DNA of 64,000 nt from Leptobrachium leishanense (Eukaryota; Chordata; Amphibia; Anura; Megophryidae): NCBI GenBank assembly GCA_009667805.1, contig CM019063.1, positions 87,199,877-87,263,876 of the forward strand, given 5' to 3'. A model generated the notes under the pieces. The model was given only the letters and a program-made list of their open reading frames with translations, was not told the origin of the DNA and searched no databases. Shown in pieces: positions 22,556-36,426 of the stretch; position 1 is the first letter of the stretch; each line of letters begins with the position of its first letter. Position numbers and translations under genes: made by a program.

Positions 22556-25180
22556 GTATGGTCACTTAAAAATTTATATTCCCCTATTAAAATTTAAAAA
22601 AAATCATAAAAAGCACGTTTGATTAAACTGATGTTTTTATAGACTCTAGAAATTGCTGCCTGTATGTGTTACTGAAAGTGATAAATATATATATTATACA
22701 CATTGTAGGGGGGACAATGGGAAAATGTCATCTTTTAAAATAAAAGTCTTAAGGCACTACAGCTGAATATGGTACACTTTTTTATTAGCTTTAATAAATA
22801 GGCTGCATGATATCATAGGAATTTCTTTTATCTAGGTAAATATAAACAAGATCAGGAAATAGTAGGAAAGAATACATAGATATGCTCGTTAGTATATATC
22901 GTGAGATCTTTGCCTCTAAACAGCTTCCACTTGAAAAATGAAGTTGATGAAATCAGTGAATTACAGATTGCTTGGGGCCGTTCTTTGTACTGAATAAATA
23001 AACAAAATCCCTTTAACTTTCCTAATGAGTGCATTAGTATGACACTTGGTTCTTAACTGTCTATGTTTCAGTGGATAAGTAGAACCGTAGGGGGTGCCTG
23101 CAGGGTGACATGGTCAGGCTTGACCACAGTCCTCACTCATCTAAATTTTTTTGGATGTTCTTAATCTGGTTCATGACAAAAACATGAAAATTGTCTGTTT
23201 GTAACAAATGATAATGTGTGTTTAATCTAATGACATGGGTTGTGCATACCTATGAATGGAAGAATGCAACAACATACCATCTTGTCCAAATTTTGGTCAA
23301 TATCAGTAGGGACTATATAGTGACTTTTAATGGTGGTAGTGATAATTTCGTACTCTGCAAGATTAAATGCAGACCTAAGATTAGTGTTGCTATATGGTCT
23401 GGATAATTCTAAAATTCCTCCTTTGTCTTTCATGTATCCTACACCTTTTCATTATTAAATGTTGACATTCACAATGAACATTCGTATAGGAGCAGTTACA
23501 TTGTGTCAGTGATTACCGCACCACTGCGCTGCATTTAAAACAGACTTCTCAAAAGAGAACCTGAATCTTCAATTATCTCCCCCTTGGCCTTTTAACTTTT
23601 GATGCCTTTAGTAACAAAGGCAATATGCACTACATTCATTGCTCAATCCATAATTACAATGATATCATACGTGTTTCGCATGGGAGTCACCGTTAGCAGA
23701 CAACACTCGGCATAATTACCAAACCTTGCTGAAAAGAAAGAACATCTTTATTTCATCTGAAACTTTCCTCTTAAAGGATAATTATAGTTGATTGAGGAAG
23801 TAGCGTTGGATGGCGGATTTCTACCATGTTTTCTTTGAAGTCTTTTGTACAAGTAAAATAAATAAATAAATAAAAATGTAAACCGAGGAAAGAAAGAGCA
23901 GAAAAATAAAGAAAAGTAAATGTCATTCTAATGAATAGTGACAGAGAACTGTGTTAGTGGTCTTCGCTTCCTGAAACTCACTTTTTTCTTCTACTTAAAA
24001 AAATTACTTCATACTCAGAGGGGGTTTGGCCTATAGACAACCTGGGCTACTGCCAAACGCCTGTGGCAATCTGCGAGGCCCTGCCATGTTCAACAAGAAG
24101 CAATAGTCAAAGCAGATTGCCACTAATGGAAATTGAATGCATATGTGCCTGTGTTGGATCATCTCTTTGCTACTCTGCCTAGTGTCACCTCGATAGCCAG
24201 CTCATGATTTGATTCAGGAACATCTATGAGAAATGCAGATTGCAGGACTGTGCTAGAACACTGAAATATGGTTTGTTATTACACAAATTCTTAAATAAAC
24301 TGCTGATCTGGCAATCCCACCCTAATTCAGTAGTGGTTAAGAATCGACGTCCGATGAGCTGTTCAGTGGAACACGAACGGGGAACATTACCAACGAAGCA
24401 TGTGGTTTCGATGTCCATATGCCCCTTTTTTGAGATTTATTTTCATATATATTTTTCAGTTATTTTTATAAACGTTCACATGATCATATTCCAGGTTTTC
24501 TTTGTCAGACGCATAATCCGACACATTCAGAAACACAATTCCTTGACAAAGTGAAAACTACATTAAACAAATTGCCGAATGCTCTCACTTGCTTATCACG
24601 ATAGTCAATCCACACCCTTTAAAAGCAAATTTCAATTCTTCCTTAAATGGTTAAGAAATAAATAATAATACAAAAAACAAAACAGTTTCAGGTCATGTCT
24701 GTCATTAACAGACTTTTGGTTCATTTCTCTATTCTGGATCTCATTTTCCCTTAGCTGAGGGCTCTGTGGTGGTTTGGGAACTAGGAAAGTATCTTCGGCC
24801 AAATTTCCATTCTGCCAGACAAAATAAAACTGTATTAGAGACGTAGACACACTCGTCTGGCAGGAGGCTAATTTCTGCCGCGTCGAACGCAATAGACACT
24901 GAGAACAGCCAAGCAGATTGATCATGTACCACGTCGTACCACAGGATGGGTGTGGGTTATTGCTTAGATTAAGTTTTACTACTTGAAGTTTGTCAAATTC
25001 TTCATTTTGCATAAAACAATATGTACTGTAACCTTCTAAAACGTTCTCGCACCTATAAACCTCTCCAGTGAGCTAAAACATTAAAAAAGTGTCATTGCAT
25101 TACAGCCAAGGTTATTGAATTACTGCTAAGCCTAATTTACGCATCTATACGATCGCTAAATGACATATTTAATACACAAT

Positions 25181-25902
25181 GGGCTCTATTACATTCCTTG
25201 CGCAAAAAAGCTCGCGCAAGCAATTTTTTTTGCGCGCAGCGTTAAACGTTAACGCGCGTAAATTAACGCTGGTATTAAAATCCGAGAGCATTTTTTCATT
25301 TCTCCGAAAATATCGCGCGTAAAAAAGACGCGCAAAAACGAGATCGCATTAATGTTGCGCGCAGAAATCGGTGGGCGGACTGTTTTTTCACGCGATTCAG
25401 CCAATCAGAATTAAGAACCACAATTGTCTCCCGTTAAGTTTTTGCACCTGCCAAAATCAATCTGAGTATATATGCTGCAGCAATAATAAAAACACGCACA
25501 ACCTCTCGATTTTATTGTTTGGGTATGCGTAGAATGTGTAACTATACTGTGCTGGATTTTTTCTCGGCCTGGTGTATTTGGTTTCGGCCAGGACGTTCAG
25601 ATTTGCCGTTACCACCAGCTTTTCAAAGACGTTAAAATTATGCGCGCAAACGTTATCTGTTAAAATTTGCGCATAGATTGTAATACCATCCGCATACCAG
25701 CGCGCAAACGCATTTGCGCTCACAATGTTAAGTATGGGATGCGTGCTTGAACGTGTGCTCGCGCAGGGTCACTCGCGTTAGACGTTAACGCGCATTTTGT
25801 ATGCGAACATCGTAATACGACGTTCAGTGCGATGGGTTTTGCCCCTCGTGTTAATGCATTTTTGCGCACGCGCAAAATTGTGCGTGAAGAGTGTAATAGT
25901 GC
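25181..25902. mobile_element. CG-rich palindromic MITE, second copy
   Basis: The ends are GGGCTCTATTACATTCCTTG and GTGAAGAGTGTAATAGTGC, again framing GCGC-rich arms around an AT-rich core. It aligns in reverse orientation with 5074-5812. ACAAT occurs on both outer sides and may be the target duplication. Confidence 0.75.
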
Positions 25903-26931
25903 ACAATATGTGGGATATGACCGGTATTTTGATTATTTTTTGAGAACATCTACATTATTACTATGGAAACGCACTGTCACCGAATTATTAAATTATTAAA
26001 ATGATACACAAAACGAATGCAAAAAATAATTAAACGACTGTCTTAAATAATTGATTTATACATATATGGTTTAGAACAAGCAGTTTCTACATCTTTTCAG
26101 TGTGGTTGCATAATTTAGAAGTGAATACCACCTGAGAGTCCTGCTTTTTATTAGGACACATTGTTCTTGTTTGATTAAATGCTTCCGTAGCAAATTTTGC
26201 ATGATATCAGCGATACATCAGCGGCAGCCTTAAGGGGGAAGGTAGCAGCAAAACACAACGCGATAATAAATTGAAAACTGAAGGGATTTGACAAACCACG
26301 TGCTATTTTTAAAGTAATATAGCCAAACAGGGAAGATACAGGATCAGTTAAAAAATGGCCCTAGTGTTGATGTTTTTTCACTTGAATTTTTTTACTATTC
26401 TTTAGTAATTTCACTGCGCTGAGCTTTACTTTTTTTGTGAATAAAAATAGAAAAATGGAACCCCGTAAGAAAAGGAGACTTTTTCATTCCGACACAAATT
26501 CTCATTGATTTTGCACGACTGATGAGCTCAGATATCAAATGAAACCCTGCAAAGAGGTATTTACTGTGCCTTTTGACAGCTTGGTGTGATATATGATATG
26601 AAGCAGGAAGTTATTCAACCAGTTGACGTCTGGTTCCAGAATTAGAACGTGATCGTAACAAAACTCATCACTATTATACAAAATCTTACACACAGGCACA
26701 TGAGGACCAAGTACATACCATCATGTCCAAAGCCATTTGAATGATTGTAACGTTTTCACTCAAGACTAAAGAAATACATAAATTATGCAGGTAATAGTGG
26801 ATCAGAAGAAACAGGTCACTTCATCTCAGATATCCTAGGATTTAATTTATGTAATAAATGTGTACTTCAACTAAATGCTTTTGAAAGTATGGCATTTATC
26901 AGTATTTCATATTTCACAAGACATACATTTA

Positions 26932-27826
26932 CAGGGTTATCCAAAGAGATTCGAAAAGTCACCGCACGTTCGGTGACTTTTCGTTCTCTTCAATTCGGTT
27001 CCTTTTGCCGATCCCATTTCGGTGACCCTGCGGTGTATTCAGCAAGCACCACAGGGTCCCCGAATTGCAGGGAAAAGCTGCCGAAAACCTGACGAAAACT
27101 AACCGAATGCATGCTGAAAACAAGCAAAAACATCTGGATTAACCTTCAAAAAAGCCAAACAGGAGCCGAACATGAGCCGAATCACACAGAGCCGAAGCAG
27201 CTGTGACGTAGAGGAGGCAGTGAATAAATTAGCAAAACCATTTGTATGAATCTGGGAAAAAGAAACGCTGTTTGCAAAGAAACTACTGAGCGAAAATGTC
27301 TGAAATTTTCACAGGAGGTCCAGAGAATGATAATAAAGAGGGCTGTTACAAAAAAAAATAAGTAAACTGAAAAAAAAAAAAATCGGACTTTTAAAAAAAA
27401 AAAAAAAGAAACAGAAAAATGCTTAAAGTATCCTAAAAAATCTATAAATAAAGAGACTTTTTGCTGCAGAATTTTATAATGAACGGTTTATTAGATATTG
27501 AATTAAAACGGGAATATTTTTAACATTGAAGCCTATGGGATTCTCCTGAATAAATTTGCCGAATTAAACCACCGAATGACAGGGCATTAGGGGAACCTTT
27601 CACTGCTGGTTTGTGTTCTCTGAATAGCCGAAGCAGTGCTTTTTTATGGGGATTTCACTGCCCTCGAACAGGGACCGAACAGGCACCGTATGTTCAGGCA
27701 ATTCGCCAGGATTTGGCGAATTGCGTGCTCTCTGGATAGCCGAATGGTCAGGAAAGGTAACCGAACACTGATTTTCAGCGTTCGGTTACCTTTCTCAAGC
27801 AATACGGATCTCTTTGGATAACCCTG
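26932..27826. mobile_element. Harbinger-like MITE, long type, with TTA duplication
   Basis: Runs from CAGGGTTATCCAAAGAGATT to TCTCTTTGGATAACCCTG with TTA on both sides (26929-26931, 27827-27829). It is the reverse orientation of the copies at 37465-38358 and 53627-54505. Three-bp TTA targets support PIF/Harbinger. There is no transposase. Confidence 0.85.
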
Positions 27827-28025
27827 TTAGTCTTCTTTTACAAACTAAGGCTGGATCATTGTTTAGCATTTCTCTGGATTTTAATATTTAATGGTTACGG
27901 AAATACAAAAAGTGATGGATGAGGAACGGAGATGCACACCAAAGACACATACTTGTTACTGCAGACACACAGTTTATGATGAGCTACCAGTTGATGCTAA
28001 TATTTTCCATGTGGTTTTGTTTTAG

Positions 28026-28184
28026 ACACCGAAGTATGTGATTATGGATGGCACAAGTTTCAAGGTCATTGCTACAAATATTTTGCTCATCGTCGCACCT
28101 GGGACGCAGCTGAGAGAGAGTGCCGCGTTCAAGGAGGACATCTGACAAGTATTCTCACACAAGACGAGCAAGGGTTTGTCAACC
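28026..28184 (+). CDS. VCAN: Versican C-type lectin domain, exon 1 of 3
   Basis: A 159-nt exon with acceptor TTTTAG (ends 28025) and donor GTAAGT at 28185. It encodes the N-terminal third of the lectin domain: [20 protein letters not shown], then [20 protein letters not shown] and [13 protein letters not shown]. These carry the [12 protein letters not shown] start, the conserved Cys pair and the W-x2-A-x3-C helix landmark. The lectican lectin domain binds tenascins and fibulins in a calcium-dependent way in the matrix. Confidence 0.97.
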
Positions 28185-28279
28185 GTAAGTTCTTCTGAAA
28201 CGGTAGCCACAATATTAATAATCTTGCCATTTTTTTGGTGCTAAGTTTTATAATATTTTGCCCAACTGTCTTTTAAAAG
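28185..28279 (+). other. VCAN: Very short VCAN intron (95 bp)
   Basis: GTAAGT to TTTTAAAAG. This is one of the smallest introns here and contrasts with the 28-kb intron that follows. Confidence 0.95.
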
Positions 28280-28362
28280 GATTGGGCCACGACTATCAGT
28301 GGATCGGCCTTAATGACAAGATGTTTGAGAATGATTTCCGCTGGTCTGATGGGAGCACACTG
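28280..28362 (+). CDS. VCAN: Versican C-type lectin domain, exon 2 of 3
   Basis: An 83-nt exon spelling RLGHDYQWIGLND then KMFENDFRWSDGSTL, with the WIGL core motif and the RWSDGS strand of the C-type lectin fold. The acceptor AG is at 28278-28279 and the donor GTAAGA at 28363. The length and phases match the lectican pattern 159-83-145. Confidence 0.97.
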
Positions 28363-28484
28363 GTAAGATTTTCTGTACTGGTCATTTTTGTGTTCATATA
28401 AGATGTTTACATGATTGAATCGGTAATCAAAATGTCACTTTTCCATAATGTAATACCATTAGAAATGATAGTAAAATAAATATA

Positions 28485-28665
28485 CAGGGTTATTCAGAGA
28501 GAGGTGAAAACCAGGAGGATGACTGGAGAAGTGAAAATTCTAGGTCAAAATAACCAAACCAGAAGAATTCTCCCATTTATCTCACTCTCCAAATCGGCTA
28601 TTTGGTCCAGATTGTTCATTCTCCTGGCAATTATCCTGGTTTTCACCTCTCTCTGAATAACCCTG
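28485..28665. mobile_element. Short Harbinger-like MITE with ATA duplication
   Basis: Runs from CAGGGTTATTCAGAGAGAGG to CCTCTCTCTGAATAACCCTG-type end, with ATA on both sides (28482-28484 and 28666-28668). It has the same short subfamily interior as 9194-9375. Confidence 0.85.
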
Positions 28666-29239
28666 ATACTCATTAACTTTGTGCAATCAATGCTGGATTA
28701 ATAGCTTCAAGGTTTCTGGCACATCTTGGCTCCGTTATGCCTCTAACTCATTTTTATGACTTCCAATTGGGCCTCTGCCCCATTTTCCCACCTCCCATTG
28801 ACATCTCTGCCCCATTTCTCTCACTTTCTGTTATGCCTCTACCTCATTCTTGTCACACCCCATTTTTTATCTGCTCCTTTCCTCTCACTTTCCATTGCTC
28901 CTGTGCCACATCTTTTCACTTTCCATTCATTCTCTGCTCCATCCTTCTCACTTCCCATCATGCCACTACCCTATCACTCTTAATCTCATTGTATTGGTGG
29001 CAATTGGTGCTGGCAAAAGTTAATTTCGTTTTGGGCTTATTTTGGGGCAAGGGCCTGTATAGCTCCTATGGCATTTGGTCCATGTCCAATAAGCATACAC
29101 ATCATGAATTAGTAGCCCGTTGTATATGTTTAGATACATAGTGCAGAAGTGCTGATGCATATTTAACCAAAGAACTCTGTAATATGGTGATCCAAAAAGA
29201 TTTACAAAGTTTTGCCTTGGAACGTGTTATAAAATGTAA

Positions 29240-29635
29240 GGCTAGGGTCAAACGAACGCATTTTTCGCATCGTCCGTAAAAAAGTGTGTCCGAACGCATT
29301 GACGTATTTTTTCACGGAAGACGCGAAAGCGGTCATACGATGCGCATTTTCGTGCGTGATTTTCTGACAGAGCTGTTATAAACAAATGGACGTGATGTTG
29401 GCAGGACATGTGCAGCGTCTGACGTCTCCTACTCACACACACACGCCGCTATGCTGATGCAGCGCACTCTGTGCGTCAGTACTAGCGGTTCTACGTTCTC
29501 GAAAAAATGCATTCGTTTGCCGCTTGCGTTGCGCGGCCGAACTTTCGTGCGGCCGTACTTCGTATATTGGCCATCATAAGACGTCATTTGCTGCTACTAC
29601 GGCGTGTTCGCACTGCGTTTGTCTGACCCCAGCCT
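29240..29635. mobile_element. Harbinger-like MITE, GGCTNGGGTCAGACG family, copy 1
   Basis: The left end is GGCTAGGGTCAAACGAACGC and the right end is GCGTTTGTCTGACCCCAGCCT; TAA lies outside each end. The interior is rich in CG words such as CGTCCGT and ACGCG. Related copies are at 63098-63524, 32004-32354 and 48358-49370. Confidence 0.75.
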
Positions 29636-30966
29636 TAAACCGTGGGCTTTCAACTTTACAAATGTGACCTATATTGATTTTTGATGCCTTTATCTGGTTG
29701 CATTTAATGGCAAGTTGTCTTGATTCAAGCTTCTCAACTGTATGATAAATGGAGAATCTGTTTATATCTAATTATACAAATTGTTTAATTAATGTACTAA
29801 TATCTTACAATGATTTCTAGGAAGGATACTTTTCAGTTGGGTATTATTCTTTAGACTGCAGAATCTAAAAGTGATTATGGCTTGATGTCAATAAAATATG
29901 GATTTTATGAATAGATTTTCAAGCCACATCTTAAAAACTATCAACAACCCCTTTCCTTATAAATAAGTTCATTATTCTCCCATAGTGGCACATTTCATCT
30001 GACCTTTTAGATTTAATTTTGGAACTTTCCCAATAATTTTTGGAATCTACGAGATCTGGTTTTTCTACAGAAAAGTAAATTAACTAAAGAATTCAAACTT
30101 TAAATCAACTGCTTTAATTCAACTATAATGAAACTATTATTCAAGGCATCAACTTAAATTTATGTAAAATGACCAAAACATTAGCATAAAGTTAAAGCAT
30201 AGGGATCTAGGCAGCAGTTCAACCTCAGTAGGCAATTTAATTTCAAATTTCTCTAGAACGTCTAGTGCTTCCAGTGAAAAACATATCATCCGTAGCTTCC
30301 AGATTATGACCTGATATGTCAGAAATAATGCTCAATTTATATTATTAACTGGTATCTGATCACTAGATTTGTACAGGCTGTATATTGCAAATTTATTTTG
30401 ATGAGAATAGATTTTTTTTATGGCAAAACAGACAATATCCCAGCTGGGAACCCTCAAGAGTATTGCCATAAAAACGTTCAGTGAGATCACTTAATCTGTA
30501 CTGCGGTTATAGCGGCTGTGGTGCCAAGTGCCACTTTTCCATAAACAAGTTACACTCCTTATACTGATTATTTAATTATCCTACAATTTTACAGGGCTTT
30601 GGATATGAACAGAAAAAGTGCCAACACACGGGAAACTGGCAGCCAGAAAGCCCTGCATTGCTCTGTCTGAACAATTTTGAGGAGCAGCTAGGAGTTCACT
30701 GCTAGTAATATGCTCAGGCATTTTGCCAATTTGTCAGACTCCCTTAGAAACAACATTCTAGATATCTGGAAAAGAGACAGAGTAGAAGACTGGAGATATT
30801 TCATTTTAATTACTTGCATAGCTGCAGTTAGCTACCCAACATCACCATATAACAGATGGATAGTATGTAACTAATGAGGCTTATATACCTTTGCATGTTT
30901 ATGTGTCGCAACCACAGGTGAAAAATATGCAAAAATATGCTGATTTACTTAAAATCAGAAATAGGT

Positions 30967-31148
30967 CAGTGGTTCCCAACCCTGTCCTCAGGACCCACTA
31001 ACAGGCCAGATGTGCCAGGTATCTGAAGCACAGCACAAGTGATATGAATTTCTGCTCAGTGATTGCAGTATTTAGCCTGAATTTCCCCAAGGTATTCCTT
31101 AAAATCTGGTCTTTAAGGGGTGCCCGAGGACAGGGTTGGGAACCTCTG
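30967..31148. mobile_element. hAT-like MITE, older copy
   Basis: CAGTGGTTCCCAACCCTGTC at the left and GACAGGGTTGGGAACCTCTG at the right. The flanking octamers AAATAGGT and AACTAGGG match at six of eight bases, consistent with a decayed 8-bp duplication. It is related to 7506-7689. Confidence 0.8.
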
Positions 31149-32003
31149 AACTAGGGGATTATTGGTGCATATTCTGTAGTAATATGCAGTTCTCCCAACT
31201 ACCAACTACCCTATGGAGTCTGTAGAAAATAATAATATATGTAATATTTCCTGGTTGTGAAAGACACATGTTGCTATAGCTTTAACCAAGGCCATGTCAT
31301 AGAACTAGTACTTAGGATTCATAGTCAAAATAACAATATCTCTTTGGTGAATACCTTCATGACCTGGATAAGGCGATACGAGCTCTAACCAAACGGACGG
31401 TAAAGCACAACTGTTGAATTTATCTGCAGGGCATCACTTCCTTGGTAATAGCATTGGCACAGTATTTGTCCAGCAGTCTGAAGTGCAATCATATCCACCA
31501 ATGTTTATCTGCCAGGTGAAAGCTGATGAGGCGTCCAATAACAGTGGTGCAATGGTGACACGCAGCAGTGAGCGTGACCGCTATGGTGTAAATAATATGC
31601 CTTCCGGTTTCCTATAACTTTCACTTTGACCCAAAGACTTTCAAACAAATTAGTGAAACATTTATTGAAAGCTCCTGGTAGCTTTATCGTTCTAATCAAT
31701 GCCTCATACACAGCATGTTGAAATTGGATTGAAGAAGACAGAGTCATACTGAAAGCACGTCAACTAAATAATTCCTGCATCTTATGTGATGGCAAATGGG
31801 GATACAATGGTGTGTCAGGTTGACAGCCAACCTTTCAAATTGCTTAGAAAACTGGAAAAAGAGAAAGCAGGTCAGAGATCCCAAACGTATAATGATAAAA
31901 GCAGAAAAACAAAATAATAATTTAATGATGTCAAAATCTTTATATTTCAAAAAGGCTAGGTTACAAAATCGCACGTATTTTCTTTACCCTATACCACGTC
32001 TAA

Positions 32004-32354
32004 GGTCCATGTCAGACAAGCGCACTATGTGCACCCATACTGACGTGCCTCCCGGCATCCATCACAGTGTTGTAACACTTTGACGGGGCCGGCCACACAC
32101 TGTAGCGTGCACAAGAATTGCAAGTGCTACAGCAGGCATGCTGTGTCCATTCAGAGAGCCTCCCCGTCGAAGCGCTATGACGCGTGTTCGACTGGGCTGC
32201 AAAGCGCGATCCTCCATAAGGAGGACCGAGCCTTGCAGTGCTGAGTGCACGAACCCCGCTCAGTGAGGTGTCCAAACGGGCGTCAGAGTGGAAGGAACGT
32301 CCACTCTCACGGATGTTCTTCTCGGCCTTAAAAACGCTCGTCTGACACCAGCCT
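32004..32354. mobile_element. GGCTGGTGTCAGACG-family MITE, uninterrupted copy
   Basis: Flanked by TAA (32001-32003, 32355-32357), with ends GGTCCATGTCAGACAAGC and GTCTGACACCAGCC. In reverse complement it aligns along its length with 48358-48615 plus 49309-49370. It thus shows the empty site of the retroposed segment inserted there. Confidence 0.75.
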
Positions 32355-33600
32355 TAAGAATTAAAACTGGGATATTTCCAGATGTCAGTTGGTGCCAAGC
32401 ACAAAGCCCAAGTCCACTGTTTTGGGGCATGTATTGAAACAAATCTATGTTAAGGTTTATAGCACAATCCATGAAAAATGCACAAATCTGTCTCCTGTAT
32501 TCATAATTCAGTTTGTTTCACCAACACGTTGTTCTGCTGTTGTTGGTTGATGGACTCGCTATTTCAGCAATAGAAATGGTGTGTACCCATTACATATGTG
32601 CACAAGATATTTCCCTTTAATACATCACACCCTGTCTGACAGAGCGCGCTAATTGCACTTTATAGAACAGTGAACTCATTACTTAAATACAAGATTAGAG
32701 CCATATCAGAGCACTGGTTATTGTCTCAGATCACGTTGTCTATGGATTAAAGAATGCATATAGGAAGGAAGTGTGGAGGGTAATGATAAGGTAGCTGTGC
32801 CAGCTTTACTCTAAGATGAAACTGTTAGCGCAGAAGGTCAGGACATGGAAAAACACCATATTCCTCATTAATAATAATACTATGTGATAATGGCCTATTT
32901 TTTGCCAAAGATAAAAATACACAGAATTAACCCAAGAGAAAGGGCATGTTTTAGACTCATACGTGTATCACAAGTTCTTATTTACTTAAACTTATCTTAA
33001 ATGCTGAGCAAATTTAGTAAATGGTCCTAGATTGGAATACAGTCTGAAGAGCAGAAAATTAGACATGGCAATCAGCGGGAGTAACCTTTCCTCTGACTTA
33101 TAAGGTTTTTAATGTTTCTGCTATAAATAAAGCACATGTACAGACAACACAAACATATATGCACCACTACCACTAATACAAATAAAACTATAAAGAGGCT
33201 ATGGTAACTATGGCCTTAAAAATATGTAAATTCTTACTCAGAAAAAACAGACTCAGTGTCGTTTGTTTGATGGGATGTTGACATTGTCAAGTAAACATAC
33301 CAGACCATAGATGCCTACTTATAAGTGAAAATATAGGCCCCTAATCCAAGTGAGATGCTGTATGCTGTTGCAAAGGTGCAACTATGCATTACGAGCCATT
33401 ATACCTTTGCAGATACCAAACACCAGGTTACATTCAGAGTTGGAATGGATCACGTGCTCTTGGAGTCCATAGTACTATGTTACTAGAAATATGCAAGATC
33501 TCGTGGGATCAGAAGGACACAGAAAAACTATTTGTTCTCTGTGTCCTTCAAATCATGTCCTCCTCTGCACCAAGTGATTAGAGCTGAGGTTTAAATACTA

Positions 33601-35395
33601 AAGGGTCTATTCACAATGCACTGAAATTGCAGTGAAATTTTAGTGCTTTTCACTTCGGCACATTTTGTTGCACTTCGGCGATTCCATTTCACCGACAGTA
33701 TGTTGAATTCACTATTTAGCAAATGGTCATCGTAGGGTGCCAATGATGGAGTCCCCAAAGCCCCATGAAACTCTTGGAGAAATGTATTGCAGTCTCCCTC
33801 TGTGATCACTCCACGGCGTTGCACAATCTCGTGGGACCGAGATCGCACAGTACTCATAGCCCGGAAGTGCAACCCTCCAAGGAGTTCAATGGACTCCAGG
33901 AGAAGAAACTTTTGGGAACCACGGGCATCACTGAGGGTAGCACTGTATTCCGAGGCAAGGTGCTGAGGTATCGCCTGCCCTGGAATGTCAGGCTAGAATG
34001 AGGCGCTACGGGAAGAAACTACAGGCGTGGGTTTTCCCCATTAGCATCCCATTTTAGCGATAAGAAGAGAATAGGGCCCATAGTGTGCACTATAAACTCA
34101 TATACAAGACTTGCTCAATCCAATATAGATTTTTTTTATATCTGCGTATTTCAGTAAGTAAACGTTGGCTTTGGACTTTTGTATTTTATCATGCATATGT
34201 ATTTTAGCTTCCCATTTTTCAAATTTGCTTTACCACTTTGTAACAGGCATAGTAATCTAAAGGAGCGTCTGCCCCGGAATCTATTGAGGGCGCAGGGTTT
34301 GCTCATTAGTGTCCCCATTTTAGCGTTAGGTGGCAATAGGGCCCAAAAAATACAAAACGTTTTTCTAAAAAATAAAATGGAATTTTACCTGAAAAGAATA
34401 TATTATTACATACTGCCTACTAAAATGGGGGCGCTAAGGAGGGAAACCTGCGCCTGCAGGTTTGTTCTTAGTGTCCCCGTTTTAGCTCCATATTATGGGG
34501 CAGGCGCTAATTCAGCAGCCTGCCCCATAATGCAGTGCTAAGCCTCAGGATACTCGAGGCAGCGCTAATTTGCTTAGTCACATGCCGGGTCACATGACCG
34601 GCAGGATCTCGCCTCTCGCAAGATCCTGCAGGTCGGCAGAGTGATCACGGAGGGAGACTGGGGACTTTTTCCCCAAAGTCTCCCTCTACTCCCGGCGGCC
34701 AGTGGCGACGGATTGGGCCACCGTTCTTGTCCCGGGATGAGAGGTGAGTATCTGATCTTTGGGGGTTTTACAGCTGGTGATAGCACCAGTTCCTAGCTGT
34801 GGGTAACTTTTCAGTTAACCGCAGCGGGGCGTAATTAGCGTTAGGATTACAAAGTCGATCACAAAGTCCTAACACTAATTAACTCTTTTGCGCTTCCCAT
34901 GTTAAGCATAGGGTGCGCAAAGTACAGTAAGCTCATGCTGAAAAGCGCAAGTCCCAAACTGCTAACGTAATGTAATATGGTCGGCCCGCGCTAGGGCCAC
35001 TTAACGTAATGTTAATGCTCACACAGCTGAGCATAATGTTAGTGTTAAGTATATAATATTGCCCTAAATGTTTTAAAAAAAAATTAAATGATACTACGTT
35101 TTTACATTGAAACCTATGGGATTCACCTTTTTAAACCTGTCAAACTGAAACACTGAAATTCTGAGCATTTCGCCAATATTTTGTTGCAGTTCGGTGTTCT
35201 GTAAATAGAAAAAACATTACTTTTCCATGGGAGAATTTCGCTGCCGCCGAAGACTGGCGAACTGCGGTAAACTATACCGTATTTAGCCATCAATTTGCCT
35301 GTATTTGGCAAATTGACAGTTTAGTGAATAGACAAACTGCTCCAAAATTGCATCAAATTGTGTGGCAAGTTTGGTGTTTAGTGAATAACCACTTT
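33601..35395. mobile_element. Mosaic MITE cluster with TATTCAC ends
   Basis: The left end AAGGGTCTATTCACAATGCA and the right end TTTAGTGAATAACCACTT (near 35395) form loose inverted repeats. Between them are pieces of the family D repeat and other MITE fragments ending in AATAGGGCCC (near 34075 and 34340). I read this as an older MITE disrupted by one or more later insertions, but the internal boundaries are not certain. Confidence 0.5.
34400..35065. repeat. Dispersed GC-rich repeat, family D, copy 2
   Basis: Shares the GGCAGGATCTCGCCTCTCGC, GTGATCACGGAGGGAGACTG and GGGATGAGAGGTGAGTATCT blocks with about 19240-20010 and 55405-56425, plus the CATGTTAAGCATAGGGTGCG block. It ends near TATTGCCCTA. 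It is non-coding. Confidence 0.65.
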
Positions 35396-35810
35396 AATGT
35401 ATTTTTAAGGAGTGAAGTGATTTTGCAGTTGCAAATTCACTTAAAACCTGTTTCTGGGAACCAAAAAGCTTTCTTTTTTTCCCATCAGACTTCAATATTG
35501 AGTGACTGGGAATCGGTCATTATACATAGGTACATCGGCTCTCAGTACATTTGCCATTTGTACATCCTATACAAAGTATAGAAAGCATAGGTACACGGGA
35601 GGCTGCCATTAAAAGTCGACTTGGACTGTTAACTTTTGTGGATGCAGCCATGAGAGTTAATGCTTCACTCGCACATACAAGAATCTCTTACACAGAATCA
35701 TTGCACCTGTTTTATCCGACAGGATAATTTTCCACATTCTTTGATTGCTGTCACAGTTAAAATACTCCTTCCTGTTTTGAGATCTGCTATGCTACTTGTT
35801 GCATTGCTAC

Positions 35811-36042
35811 AGGGGTTATTCACTAAGTATTGGTGTTTACTGGTGATGCAAACACTGGTACAATTCTCCGGTTTGGTAATGCGGACAAATGCTGAAATTT
35901 CACAAACCTAAAATCCAAAGAGTGAAAGGAGAGACTTTTGATGAAGCTTCCCCTGTTGCTCTTCTGGTTTTACTTTTGCAAAACACTGGTGTTTGTCGGT
36001 GGTGCAATACCAGCAGACTCCACTCCTTAGTGAATAATTCCT
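35811..36042. mobile_element. Small MITE with TTATTCACTAAG ends
   Basis: The left end AGGGGTTATTCACTAAG and the right end CTTAGTGAATAATTCCTTA are inverted repeats around a region with further mirrored GTGTTTGCATCACC-like words. Length about 230 bp, non-coding. Confidence 0.65.
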
Positions 36043-36426
36043 TATTTATTTCCCCCTGCCATTTTTTTCTTGACTAGATTTGTTACAGTTCATTGATATT
36101 TTCAAACCTGCCTTTAAGAACAGTTATGAAATATTCACCTCTGCTAAACTCATGGACATATAGCAGTGATGGCGATCCTATGGCACGCAGGGACCTCTGT
36201 GCTGGCACATGAGCCATAAGCTTGCCTCGCTGCCACACACTGCCCTAGGCCTGCCAGCGGGTGGAGAATCTAATATGGTGGCCAACCGGCCAGCCCTCTC
36301 TGATAAAGTCAGAGACGGCTTGCCAGATGTCTGCCACCCATGTCCCATCCTGACGGATCACACAAGAAGCTGCACCCTGTAGCCACCACCAATGACTCCC
36401 TCGCAGCTCAGCTACTGAGATCCATG

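Larger units (their letters stand above)
22556..28025 (+). other. VCAN: VCAN intron, EGF2 to lectin exon 1
   Basis: The donor is GTATGG and the acceptor is GTTTTAG. It holds a CG-rich palindromic MITE (25181-25902) and a long Harbinger-like MITE (26932-27826). I see no gene or recognised repeat in 22556-25180 or 25903-26931. These are ordinary AT-rich sequence with short simple-repeat patches such as AAATAAATAAATAAA near 23856-23876. Confidence 0.88.

Noticed and set aside
31523..31529. Possible second hammerhead core (CTGATGA followed by GGCGTCC)
   Set aside because: No GAAA box or closing stem I at suitable spacing.
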